Assembly (NCBI GenBank): GCA_947178315.1
Contig: CAMWXW010000029.1
Span: 1-7,157, forward strand
From: an uncultured Desulfovibrionaceae bacterium
GTDB taxonomy: Bacteria; Desulfobacterota; Desulfovibrionia; Desulfovibrionales; Desulfovibrionaceae
DNA: 7,157 nucleotides
Direction of reading: 5' to 3'
The notes beneath the pieces were generated by a model. The model searched no databases and was not told where the DNA came from. It saw only the letters and a list, made by a program, of their open reading frames with translations. A program made the translations under genes and the position numbers. Below are positions 1 to 6,307 of this stretch, one piece after another (position 1 is the first letter of the stretch; each line of letters begins with the position of its first letter).

Positions 1-2177
1 ATATTCTACAAAAAAATCGTATACAGAAAGAATATGTAAAAGAATATACAAATGCTTCATTCATTGTTGGTAAAAACTATAAGTTTCATGATGGGCTTTT
101 CAGTGGCTTTGATCCAAAAACATCGATGTATGATAGAAAGTTCTGGGATTTTGAACGTGATGAGAATGGAAACCCTAAACGTGATCCAAGTCTTACAAAT
201 CCACGCTGTGTTTTCAATATACTCAAGAAGCATTACACACGATATACGATAGATAAAGTTTCTTCTACAACGGGTATTCCAAAAGAAAAGCTAACTATGA
301 TCTATGATGAATTTACAAAAACACACCCCAAAGAAAAAGCCGGTGCTTTTATGTATGCTCTTGGGCAAACACAACATACATGTGGTGTTCAGAATATCCG
401 AGGTATGGCAATCATACAACTTCTTCTTGGCAATATTGGTGTCTCTGGAGGAGGTGTCAACGCACTAAGAGGAGAGTCTAATGTACAAGGTGCAACAGAT
501 GTCGCTGTTCTAGCAGACTCACTCCCTGGATATCTACCAATGCCAACAACAGATGCTCCAACACTTGCCTCATATAATACAAAGAATACACCTCACTCTA
601 ATGAACCTATGAGTACAAATTGGTGGAAAAATCGCCCTAAATATATGTCAAGTCTGATTAAAGCATACTATCCCTCTCTTTCATTAGAAGAAGGATACTC
701 CCTCATGCCTAAGTTAGATGGAGATAAAAATAAGCTTGATTATACATGGATGGCATTTTTCAGAAAAATGAAAGAAGGGGCAATCAATGGATTCTTTGTA
801 TGGGGTATGAATCCAGCAGTAAGCGGTTCTCAAACAAGCTTTGTGCGAGAAGCATTAACAAAACTAGATTGGCTTGTTAATGTAAATGTCTTTGAAAATG
901 AAACAGGTTCATTCTGGAAAGCACCAGGAGTTGATCCTTCAACAATTAAAACAGAAGTTATTTTCTTACCCTGTGCAGTCTCAATAGAAAAAGAAGGTTC
1001 AGTTGTAGATTCAGCTCGTACACTACAATGGCGATATGCTGGTCCTAAACCATATGCACAAACACGTACTGATGGTGATATCATGGTACAAATGTTCCTT
1101 GCTATTCGAGAGCTATACAAAAAAGAAAAAGGACAATTTGCAAAACCGATACTATCCTTTGATATAGATAGATGGCTTGATGCAAAGCATAAAGATGAAT
1201 TCAATCCTCATAACGTTGCTAAAGTCATCAATGGTTACTTCCTTAAAGATACAGTAGTAAATGGAGTCCAGTATAAAAAAGGTGATCAAGTGCCAAGCTT
1301 TACACTTCTTAACGATGATGGTTCTACAGCTTCAGGGTGTTGGCTCTATACAGGTATTTATACCAATGATGGAAATATGATGGCACGCACTAATAAAAAA
1401 CAAACACCAATACAATCGAAGCTCAATATCTTCCCACAATGGGCATTCAGTTGGCCTGCAAATAGAAGAATTCTGTACAATAGAGCAGGCGTAACACAAA
1501 CGGGTGAACCATTTAATAAAGAACGCCCTGTTATTGAATGGACAGGTAAAGAATGGATAGGAGATATTCCAGATGGTGCAGGTGCTCCAGGTACATGTTA
1601 TCCATTTATTATGCTCACTGAAGGACAAGGATTACTATATACAACACGATTGATGGACGCACCAATTCCAGAACATTATGAACCTGTTGAGTCTCCACTT
1701 GATAAAAATCCATTTTCAAAACAGTTCAACGATCCTCTTACATGGTATGCTTACGGTAGAAAAATTGGTAGCAATAAACAATACCCTTGTGTTGGAACAA
1801 CGTTCCGTTTAGCCGAACATTGGCAAACCGGTGTCCTTTCTCGTAATATACCATGGTTATTACAAGCAGAACCTCAATCATTTTGTGTCATAAATGATGA
1901 GCATGCCAAAGAATTAGGAATAACAAATGGTAGTATGGTTCGAGTAAGCAGTGAGCGAGGCTCTGTTGTTGTTGTTGCAATGGTAACAAAACGTGTTCAA
2001 CCACTCACTATTGAAGGAAAGAAAGTACATGTTGTTGCTCTTCCATGGCATTTCTCTTGGACTACTCCAGATGCAGGAGAGGCTTCTAATTATCTAACAG
2101 GTGGATTTGGAGAACCAAATACCGGTATTCCAGAAACAAAAACATTCCTTGTAAATATAGAAAAAGCAACATCATAG
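1..2177 (+). CDS. fdhA: Formate dehydrogenase catalytic (alpha) subunit, molybdopterin family, C-terminal 724 codons; 5' end outside the window
   Basis: This is the catalytic subunit of a respiratory FdnG/FdhA-type formate dehydrogenase, which oxidises formate to CO2 at a Mo- or W-bis-MGD centre. The frame is open from the left edge (first full codon at 3), so the first internal Met at 126 is not the start. The sequence before it, including YTNASF and GLFSGFD, is typical of the family. About 280 residues should be missing to the left: the Tat signal, the N-terminal [4Fe-4S] motif and the catalytic Sec/Cys. Visible are GQTQHTCGVQNIRG (in-window residues 121-134), LLLGNIGVSGGGVNALRG just after it, FVWGMNPAVSG in the second pterin-binding region, and the C-terminal dinucleotide-binding domain with FRLAEHWQTG, the ALPWHFSW stretch and the GEPNTGIPETKTFLVNIEKA tail. 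The tail shows that the 3' end is intact. fdhB follows after 8 bases, so the two are co-transcribed. The family call is firm; metal and Sec/Cys identity cannot be seen. Confidence 0.95.
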   Translation, partial: ILQKNRIQKEYVKEYTNASFIVGKNYKFHDGLFSGFDPKTSMYDRKFWDFERDENGNPKRDPSLTNPRCVFNILKKHYTRYTIDKVSSTTGIPKEKLTMIYDEFTKTHPKEKAGAFMYALGQTQHTCGVQNIRGMAIIQLLLGNIGVSGGGVNALRGESNVQGATDVAVLADSLPGYLPMPTTDAPTLASYNTKNTPHSNEPMSTNWWKNRPKYMSSLIKAYYPSLSLEEGYSLMPKLDGDKNKLDYTWMAFFRKMKEGAINGFFVWGMNPAVSGSQTSFVREALTKLDWLVNVNVFENETGSFWKAPGVDPSTIKTEVIFLPCAVSIEKEGSVVDSARTLQWRYAGPKPYAQTRTDGDIMVQMFLAIRELYKKEKGQFAKPILSFDIDRWLDAKHKDEFNPHNVAKVINGYFLKDTVVNGVQYKKGDQVPSFTLLNDDGSTASGCWLYTGIYTNDGNMMARTNKKQTPIQSKLNIFPQWAFSWPANRRILYNRAGVTQTGEPFNKERPVIEWTGKEWIGDIPDGAGAPGTCYPFIMLTEGQGLLYTTRLMDAPIPEHYEPVESPLDKNPFSKQFNDPLTWYAYGRKIGSNKQYPCVGTTFRLAEHWQTGVLSRNIPWLLQAEPQSFCVINDEHAKELGITNGSMVRVSSERGSVVVVAMVTKRVQPLTIEGKKVHVVALPWHFSWTTPDAGEASNYLTGGFGEPNTGIPETKTFLVNIEKATS

Positions 2178-2181
2178 GAGG
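2176..2181 (+). promoter_or_regulatory. Strong Shine-Dalgarno of fdhB overlapping the fdhA stop codon
   Basis: AGGAGG begins inside the fdhA stop codon (TAG, 2175-2177) and ends 4 bases before the fdhB ATG at 2186. A terminating ribosome on fdhA therefore covers the fdhB start site. This suits coupled, near-stoichiometric synthesis of the two subunits and fixes the fdhB start. Confidence 0.85.
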
Positions 2182-2185
2182 AAAG

Positions 2186-2878
2186 ATGGTAGCAGATACA
2201 GAAAAAGGATTCTTTATTGATCTCTCACGATGTGATGCATGTAGAGGGTGTCAAGTTGCATGTGAGCAATGGCATAATCAAGGTACTATCCCTACAAAAC
2301 AAACAGGTAATAATCAGAACCCTCCTGATCTTAATTATGAATGCTATAAAGTAGTTCGTTTCGAAGAAAAAGTATACAATAATAAATTTGAGTGGCTTTT
2401 CTTCCCCGAACAATGCAGACATTGCTTTGATGCACCTTGCCAAGCTCAAGCAGATCTTGAGGTAGAAGGAGCTATTATTACTGATCCAGCAACAGGTATA
2501 GTGATTTATACAGAAAAAACCAAAGAGCTTGATTTTGAAGCAGTCCGTGAAGCATGCCCTTATAATATTCCACGACAAGATCCCAAGACAAAGCTTATTT
2601 CAAAATGTGATCTATGTTTTGATAGAGTGCAAAATAATATGGTTCCTGCATGTGTACAGACCTGTCATTCTGGCTGTATGAATTATGGTTCATATAAAGA
2701 AATGCTCGCTCTTGCTAATAAACGTCTTGAAGAAGTAAAAAAAGATTACCCTCAAGCTGTATTAGGTAATCCTGATGCTGTCCATATTATTTACCTTTTT
2801 CCATTCCCTCCTCATGATTACTATGAATATGCTGTTGCAGATAGTGGCGAAGATTCCTCTCAAACATCATTTGCATAG
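2186..2878 (+). CDS. fdhB: Formate dehydrogenase iron-sulfur (beta) subunit, soluble three-cluster type
   Basis: This 230-residue ferredoxin-like subunit takes electrons from the catalytic subunit. Twelve cysteines are placed as in the Desulfovibrio-type FdhB: C16-C19-C22-C26 (RCDACRGCQVAC), C77-C80-C85 (QCRHCFDAPC), C124 (EACPYNIPR), C141-C144 (KCDLC), C156 and C160 (ACVQTC). That is enough for three [4Fe-4S] clusters, rather than the four of E. coli FdnH. C53 and C164 are extra. There is no signal peptide, so it is presumably exported folded with the alpha subunit's Tat signal. The C-terminus is not a membrane helix, unlike FdnH, so the enzyme is probably a soluble periplasmic dimer. The likely acceptor is a periplasmic cytochrome c3, but none is encoded here. 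The start is set by AGGAGG 4 bases upstream. Family certain; acceptor inferred. Confidence 0.93.
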   Translation: MVADTEKGFFIDLSRCDACRGCQVACEQWHNQGTIPTKQTGNNQNPPDLNYECYKVVRFEEKVYNNKFEWLFFPEQCRHCFDAPCQAQADLEVEGAIITDPATGIVIYTEKTKELDFEAVREACPYNIPRQDPKTKLISKCDLCFDRVQNNMVPACVQTCHSGCMNYGSYKEMLALANKRLEEVKKDYPQAVLGNPDAVHIIYLFPFPPHDYYEYAVADSGEDSSQTSFA

Positions 2879-2891
2879 CCCTTCTACCTCC

Positions 2892-2945
2892 CCTATCTCT
2901 TTCCTTCGTAATGAAGTGCAAGAGATAGGATAGACTTTTCTTATA
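2892..2945 (+). terminator. Hairpin terminator after fdhB
   Basis: A perfect 10-bp stem pairs CCTATCTCTT (2892-2901) with AAGAGATAGG (2920-2929). Inside the loop a second 4-bp stem pairs CTTC (2904-2907) with GAAG (2913-2916). The 3' side continues as ATAGACTTTTCTTATAT, which is only moderately T-rich and starts a few bases after the stem. It lies 13 bases after the fdhB stop, the expected place for a terminator of the fdhAB transcript. The interrupted T tract leaves open that it acts mainly as a 3'-end stabiliser. Confidence 0.65.
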
Positions 2946-3053
2946 TATCAAGCTCTCTGTTTGATTTTTCTTAAAAAAATATTTCTATATTATATATTTT
3001 TTATTTGTACCTAATAAAATATAATAGTTCTCTAAAAGATTCCTTAAACTACC

Positions 3054-3104
3054 TAGCATAGTAGATTTACAATAGTATCTGTACATTATATAATCTCTAT
3101 GCTA
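3054..3104. repeat. 8-bp inverted repeat bracketing the cdsA promoter
   Basis: TAGCATAG (3054-3061) and its exact reverse complement CTATGCTA (3097-3104) lie on either side of the -35/-10 pair, with 35 bases between them. The left arm ends 4 bases before the -35; the right arm covers the predicted start of transcription. The arrangement could be a pair of operator half-sites or chance in AT-rich DNA. The spacing is long for one dimeric repressor site. Right arm and direct repeat (3095-3109) overlap. Confidence 0.4.
3066..3094 (+). promoter_or_regulatory. Sigma70-type promoter for the cdsA-dxr-rseP-tsaB operon
   Basis: TTTACA (3066-3071) matches the -35 consensus at 5 of 6 positions and TATAAT (3089-3094) is a perfect -10. 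They are separated by exactly 17 bases. Transcription would start near 3101, leaving a leader of about 45 bases before the cdsA ATG at 3146. It is the best promoter-like sequence in the spacer and lies downstream of the fdhB hairpin, so it would make the second block independent of fdhAB. Confidence 0.7.
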
Positions 3105-3109
3105 TGATG
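3095..3109 (+). repeat. Direct repeat copy A (copy B at 3275-3289 inside cdsA)
   Basis: CTCTATGCTATGATG occurs here and again exactly 180 bases downstream within cdsA (3275-3289), where it encodes LYAMM at residues 44-48. Similarity continues for about ten more bases (CGTATACGAA against GGCATACAAA). Because 180 is a multiple of three, copy A is in the cdsA frame, but a TAG at 3134-3136 separates it from the cdsA start. Confidence 0.6.
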
Positions 3110-3136
3110 CGTATACGAAGTTATTATTATCTTTAG
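3104..3136 (+). other. Tiny open frame in the cdsA leader, ten codons
   Basis: ATGATGCGT and following codons would encode MMRIRSYYYL and stop at TAG 3134-3136, overlapping the AGGA Shine-Dalgarno of cdsA (3135-3138). It would sit only about 3 bases after the predicted transcription start and has no ribosome binding site of its own, so real translation is unlikely unless the mRNA starts further upstream. Recorded because its stop overlaps the cdsA ribosome binding site. Confidence 0.15.
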
Positions 3137-3145
3137 GAATATATT

Positions 3146-3934
3146 ATGAAAGATTCCACACGACGTATTATCACAGGTATGTTCTTACTTATCCTTCTAT
3201 GTAGTGTTCTATCACTCGGTCCTATTCCAATAACACTCGCTCTCTTTTGTATTTCTCTCCTTGGATTAAGTGAACTCTATGCTATGATGGGCATACAAAA
3301 AAATCCTATAATCTGGGGGATAACAGCTTTTATCACTGGTCTTCTTTTTCTTCTCTCATTCACAAGTAATGCTTATCTCATGTTGATTGGAGTTATTTAT
3401 ATCGTAGCTCTTCCCCTCCTTCTCTTCCTTATCTTATGGGGGATTTTTGATGTAGATGTACCATTTACCTATTATACCTCAATGGTATTTGCACTTATGT
3501 ATATTCCCTTTGCTTTACAGTTTGCACTTCTTCTCTCTATATATGAACAGATATTTGTTTTGCTTATCACCACGATGTCTGATACAGGGGCATATTTTGG
3601 TGGTAGATATTTTGGAAAACGCCTTCTATGGCCAAAAGTGAGTCCTAAAAAAACAGTAGAAGGCTCTCTTGCTGGCTTACTTCTCACTCTTTTTGTATGT
3701 CTCTTATATGGTGGAGTTTTCCTTAACTACTCTCCTTTTCTCCTTGTTTTAATCATAGTGAAATTAAACATTACATCACAGCTTGGTGACTTTTTTGAGT
3801 CTGGGCTAAAACGCATATATAATGTAAAAGATTCAGGGACTCTCTTACCAGGACATGGTGGGGTATTAGATAGAATAGATAGTCTTCTTTTTGTTATCCC
3901 AGCATACTATATTATTAAGATTTTATGTATCTAA
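3146..3934 (+). CDS. cdsA: Phosphatidate cytidylyltransferase (CDP-diglyceride synthase)
   Basis: CdsA makes CDP-diacylglycerol from CTP and phosphatidic acid at the inner membrane, the branch point for all phospholipids. The 262-residue product is a multi-pass membrane protein, with hydrophobic stretches over roughly 10-45, 55-100, 113-142, 173-206 and 245-260. The family signature is complete at the C-terminal end: S219-G-L-K-R, then K228-D-S and LLPGHGGVLDRID (233-245), carrying the metal-binding aspartates. The preceding SDTGAYFGGRYFGKR (145-159) and SPKKTVEGSLAG (166-177) are also family hallmarks. Length is typical of the compact CdsA proteins. The ATG has AGGA (3135-3138) 7 bases upstream and an in-frame stop at 3134-3136, so no longer start is possible. 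It is the first gene of the cluster, read from the promoter at 3066-3094; dxr follows after 32 bases. Confidence 0.95.
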   Translation: MKDSTRRIITGMFLLILLCSVLSLGPIPITLALFCISLLGLSELYAMMGIQKNPIIWGITAFITGLLFLLSFTSNAYLMLIGVIYIVALPLLLFLILWGIFDVDVPFTYYTSMVFALMYIPFALQFALLLSIYEQIFVLLITTMSDTGAYFGGRYFGKRLLWPKVSPKKTVEGSLAGLLLTLFVCLLYGGVFLNYSPFLLVLIIVKLNITSQLGDFFESGLKRIYNVKDSGTLLPGHGGVLDRIDSLLFVIPAYYIIKILCI

Positions 3935-3954
3935 AACAACATACTTTATATTGA

Positions 3955-3959
3955 TAGGG
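3955..3959 (+). promoter_or_regulatory. Ribosome binding site favouring the upstream dxr start
   Basis: TAGGG lies 7 bases before the ATG at 3967. The alternative start at 4018, directly before the NADPH-binding motif, has only AAGAACAACC ahead of it. This is the reason for choosing the longer form of Dxr. Confidence 0.6.
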
Positions 3960-3966
3960 CTGTATT

Positions 3967-5181
3967 ATGAACTATATTTCTTCTCTTCCTTCTCCTTCAT
4001 GGCAAGAACAACCTAAAATGATTTCAATTTTAGGAAGTACAGGTTCTATAGGAAGAAGTACTCTCAATGTTATTCGTAAGCACCCACAGTCTATGCAGGT
4101 AATCGCATTAGCTGGAGGTAATAATATCTCACTACTTGCTGAGCAAGCACAAGAATTTTCTCCTTCTTATCTTGCTGTAAAAGAAGAGAAAGATATCCCT
4201 ACCCTCCGTGATTTACTCCCCCCAAAGTATACTCCCACAATACTCCATGGAGAAGAGGGATATGCTCATATTGCCTCTCTTACAGAGGTAAATACTGTAT
4301 TATGCGCTCAAGTGGGAGCAAGTGGTTTACATGGAACATATAGTGCCGTAGATAGTGGTAAAGTTGTTGCACTTGCTAATAAAGAATCTCTTGTTCTTGC
4401 AGGAGAACTCTTACGAAAAACTGCACAGCGTACAGGTGCCTCTATACTTCCTGTAGACTCAGAACACAGTGCGATTTTACAAGCATGTAATGCACGTCCT
4501 CCAGCATGTATATCAAAACTCATTCTCACTGCATCAGGTGGACCATTCAAGGGAAAACAACTTTCTGAACTAGCTCATGTAACAGCACAAGAAGCCATAC
4601 AGCACCCTACATGGAAAATGGGTAAAAAGATATCTATCGATTCTGCTACAATGATGAATAAAGGTCTTGAAATTATTGAAGCATATCATCTCTTTGGTAT
4701 AGAGCTATCTCATATAGAAGCTCTTATTCACCCACAATCTATTATTCACTCCTTCGTTGAGTTTGAAGATGCGACACAACTAGCTCAACTAAGCTATCCA
4801 TCTATGGAGCTTGCAATTGCCTATGCTTTATATTATCCTATAGGACGTTCCGTTGGTGTACCATCTCTCTCACTATTAGAAATACAAAGCCTTACATTTG
4901 AGCCTATCCCTAGTACATATCGCTGTTATTATCTCGCTCGTGAGGCATTACAACATAGTAAGGAGATGCCTATAGTAGTAAATAGTGCAAATGAGATAGC
5001 AGTTGAGTCATTTTTAGAGGGAAAGATTACATTTCTTGATATACCTGATATCATAGAGTATGTAGTAGAACACATGTCTATTCCAGTGATTTCATCTACA
5101 CTAGAGGATATTCTTTCTTTAGATAAAGTAAGTCGTCTCTATACACAGGAATATATACATAAAAAATATAAAACACGTTAA
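3967..5181 (+). CDS. dxr: 1-deoxy-D-xylulose 5-phosphate reductoisomerase
   Basis: Dxr (IspC) converts 1-deoxy-D-xylulose 5-phosphate to 2-C-methyl-D-erythritol 4-phosphate with NADPH and a divalent metal, the committed step of the MEP isoprenoid pathway in the cytoplasm; it is the target of fosmidomycin. The 404-residue product has the NADPH loop GSTGSIG (23-29), the metal-ligand motif PVDSEHSAI with D164 and E166, the TASGGPF segment, HPTW with H213, the mobile loop WKMGKK, and SATMMNKGLE with K232 and the third metal ligand E235. The C-terminal domain has VVNSANEIAVESFL. All catalytic residues known from E. coli Dxr are present. The N-terminus carries about 17 residues before the first beta strand, making it slightly longer than the E. 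coli enzyme (398); M18 is an alternative start with a poorer ribosome site. It lies between cdsA (32 bases) and rseP (52 bases), probably in one operon. Confidence 0.96.
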   Translation: MNYISSLPSPSWQEQPKMISILGSTGSIGRSTLNVIRKHPQSMQVIALAGGNNISLLAEQAQEFSPSYLAVKEEKDIPTLRDLLPPKYTPTILHGEEGYAHIASLTEVNTVLCAQVGASGLHGTYSAVDSGKVVALANKESLVLAGELLRKTAQRTGASILPVDSEHSAILQACNARPPACISKLILTASGGPFKGKQLSELAHVTAQEAIQHPTWKMGKKISIDSATMMNKGLEIIEAYHLFGIELSHIEALIHPQSIIHSFVEFEDATQLAQLSYPSMELAIAYALYYPIGRSVGVPSLSLLEIQSLTFEPIPSTYRCYYLAREALQHSKEMPIVVNSANEIAVESFLEGKITFLDIPDIIEYVVEHMSIPVISSTLEDILSLDKVSRLYTQEYIHKKYKTR

Positions 5182-5233
5182 CTTAGTTTTATATCATATA
5201 TATTACGATGCTAGTTTATGTTGAGGAGATTCT

Positions 5234-6307
5234 ATGACACAAAGTATATTTGCAATCATTATTGTTTTTGGAGGACTGATTTTCATTCATGAATTAGGAC
5301 ATTTCCTTGTTGCACGATTTTTCCATATAGGTGTACGCTCTTTCTCTATCGGATTTGGACCTAAGCTCGTTGCAAAAACAATTGGTAAAACAGAATATAA
5401 ACTTTCTGCAATCCCACTAGGAGGGTATGTTGCACTTGTAGGAGAAGAAGATAATGCTGAACTCCCAGAAGGCTTTACTCAACAAGAAAGTTTTGCCCTA
5501 CGGCCTGCATGGCAACGTCTGTGTGTTGTTGTTGCCGGTGCTACATTCAACATTCTTCTTGCTATATTGATTTACTTTTCCATTTTCTATTTCTCTGGAA
5601 AGTCCTACCTCCTTCCTATCATAGGTGATATACGTCCTAATTCTCCCGCAAGTCTTACTGAATTAGCTGTAGGTGATACAATATTAAGAATCAACAATAT
5701 TCCAATAACCCGATTTGAACAGATTCGAGAGCTTACACAAATCAATGCTGGAGAGATGATGTCCCTTGTTATCTCAACTCCTGCTGGAGATGAGCGTACA
5801 GTAGAGCTTACTCCAGTTCGTTCTACGGTACCAAATATGTTTGGAGAACCTACAGAACTCTGGATACTTGGTATTGCGCCATCAAATAAAGAAGCTCGAC
5901 AACCACTTGGATTTTTTACAGCACTACAACAAGGAGTAATACAGACATATCACTCTTTAGAACTCACTGTTCTAGGATTAGTAAAACTCATACAAGGCAA
6001 GGTATCAAGTGATAGTGTTGGTGGTCCTATTATGATAGCACAAGTTATTCATGATGGAGCAAAGCAAGGTATTCTAGTTGTTGCAAGTATAGCTGCATTT
6101 ATCAGTATTAATTTAGGGTTTATCAATTTACTACCTATTCCTGTACTTGATGGTGGTCATGCCGTCTTTTTAGTTATAGAAATGGTACTACAAAGACCAG
6201 TTAGCATTCTGTGGAGAGAGCGTCTTACCAAGGTTGGTCTCTTCTTGCTCTTTTCTCTCATGATATTTGCTATGTACAATGATATTTTTAGACTTATACG
6301 CTCATGA
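5234..6307 (+). CDS. rseP: RIP metalloprotease RseP (site-2 protease family)
   Basis: RseP is an inner-membrane zinc protease that cuts transmembrane segments, in E. coli the anti-sigma factor RseA and leftover signal peptides. The 357-residue product has the zinc motif HELGH (19-23) in the first membrane helix, the SIGFGPKL and PLGGYVALVGE segments, a second helix at about 96-121 with the GATFN stretch, one PDZ domain at roughly 125-205 (GDIRPNSPA, GDTILRINN), the GGPI motif, and the third zinc ligand in NLLPIPVLDGGH with D306. A final helix lies at about 330-352. E. coli RseP has about 450 residues and two PDZ domains; this one has a single PDZ, as in many other bacteria. The start is supported by GAGGAG (5223-5228), 5 bases before the ATG. 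The stop overlaps the tsaB start. No sigma-E or anti-sigma gene is in the window, so its substrate is unknown. Confidence 0.95.
   Translation: MTQSIFAIIIVFGGLIFIHELGHFLVARFFHIGVRSFSIGFGPKLVAKTIGKTEYKLSAIPLGGYVALVGEEDNAELPEGFTQQESFALRPAWQRLCVVVAGATFNILLAILIYFSIFYFSGKSYLLPIIGDIRPNSPASLTELAVGDTILRINNIPITRFEQIRELTQINAGEMMSLVISTPAGDERTVELTPVRSTVPNMFGEPTELWILGIAPSNKEARQPLGFFTALQQGVIQTYHSLELTVLGLVKLIQGKVSSDSVGGPIMIAQVIHDGAKQGILVVASIAAFISINLGFINLLPIPVLDGGHAVFLVIEMVLQRPVSILWRERLTKVGLFLLFSLMIFAMYNDIFRLIRS

Larger units (their letters stand above)
2946..3145. other. AT-rich intergenic spacer upstream of cdsA
   Basis: This non-coding, very AT-rich stretch has no long open frame on either strand and no tRNA-like or other structured RNA that I can recognise. 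Its right half holds the cdsA promoter, an 8-bp inverted repeat around it and a tiny open frame, each described separately. The left half (2946-3053) is mostly A/T runs that could serve as an upstream (UP-like) element. I see no remnant of uppS or of an insertion sequence. Confidence 0.6.

Noticed and set aside
830..1204. Open frame on the - strand inside fdhA
   Set aside because: It lies entirely over well-conserved FdhA coding sequence; its protein has no recognisable domain, and its composition looks like the complement of the real gene.
1332..1628. Second - strand open frame inside fdhA
   Set aside because: Again a shadow of the conserved FdhA frame, with a Cys/Trp-rich, family-less translation and no ribosome site that I can see.
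1965..1976. (GTT)4 microsatellite in fdhA
   Set aside because: It encodes a run of valines in a beta strand of the C-terminal domain; a multiple of three cannot shift the frame, and four units are too few for phase variation.
2225..2578. - strand open frame opposite fdhB
   Set aside because: It mirrors the cysteine-motif region of FdhB; the many Cys, Ile and Phe residues in it result from reading the opposite strand.
2997..3025. Second promoter candidate, T-run -35 with TATAAT at 3020-3025
   Set aside because: The -10 is perfect but the -35 is only a T run (TTTTTT), likely in such AT-rich DNA; the pair at 3066-3094 is better and nearer to cdsA.
4308..4550. - strand open frame inside dxr
   Set aside because: It lies over the Dxr active-site region (DSEH and TASGG), which is clearly coding on the + strand.
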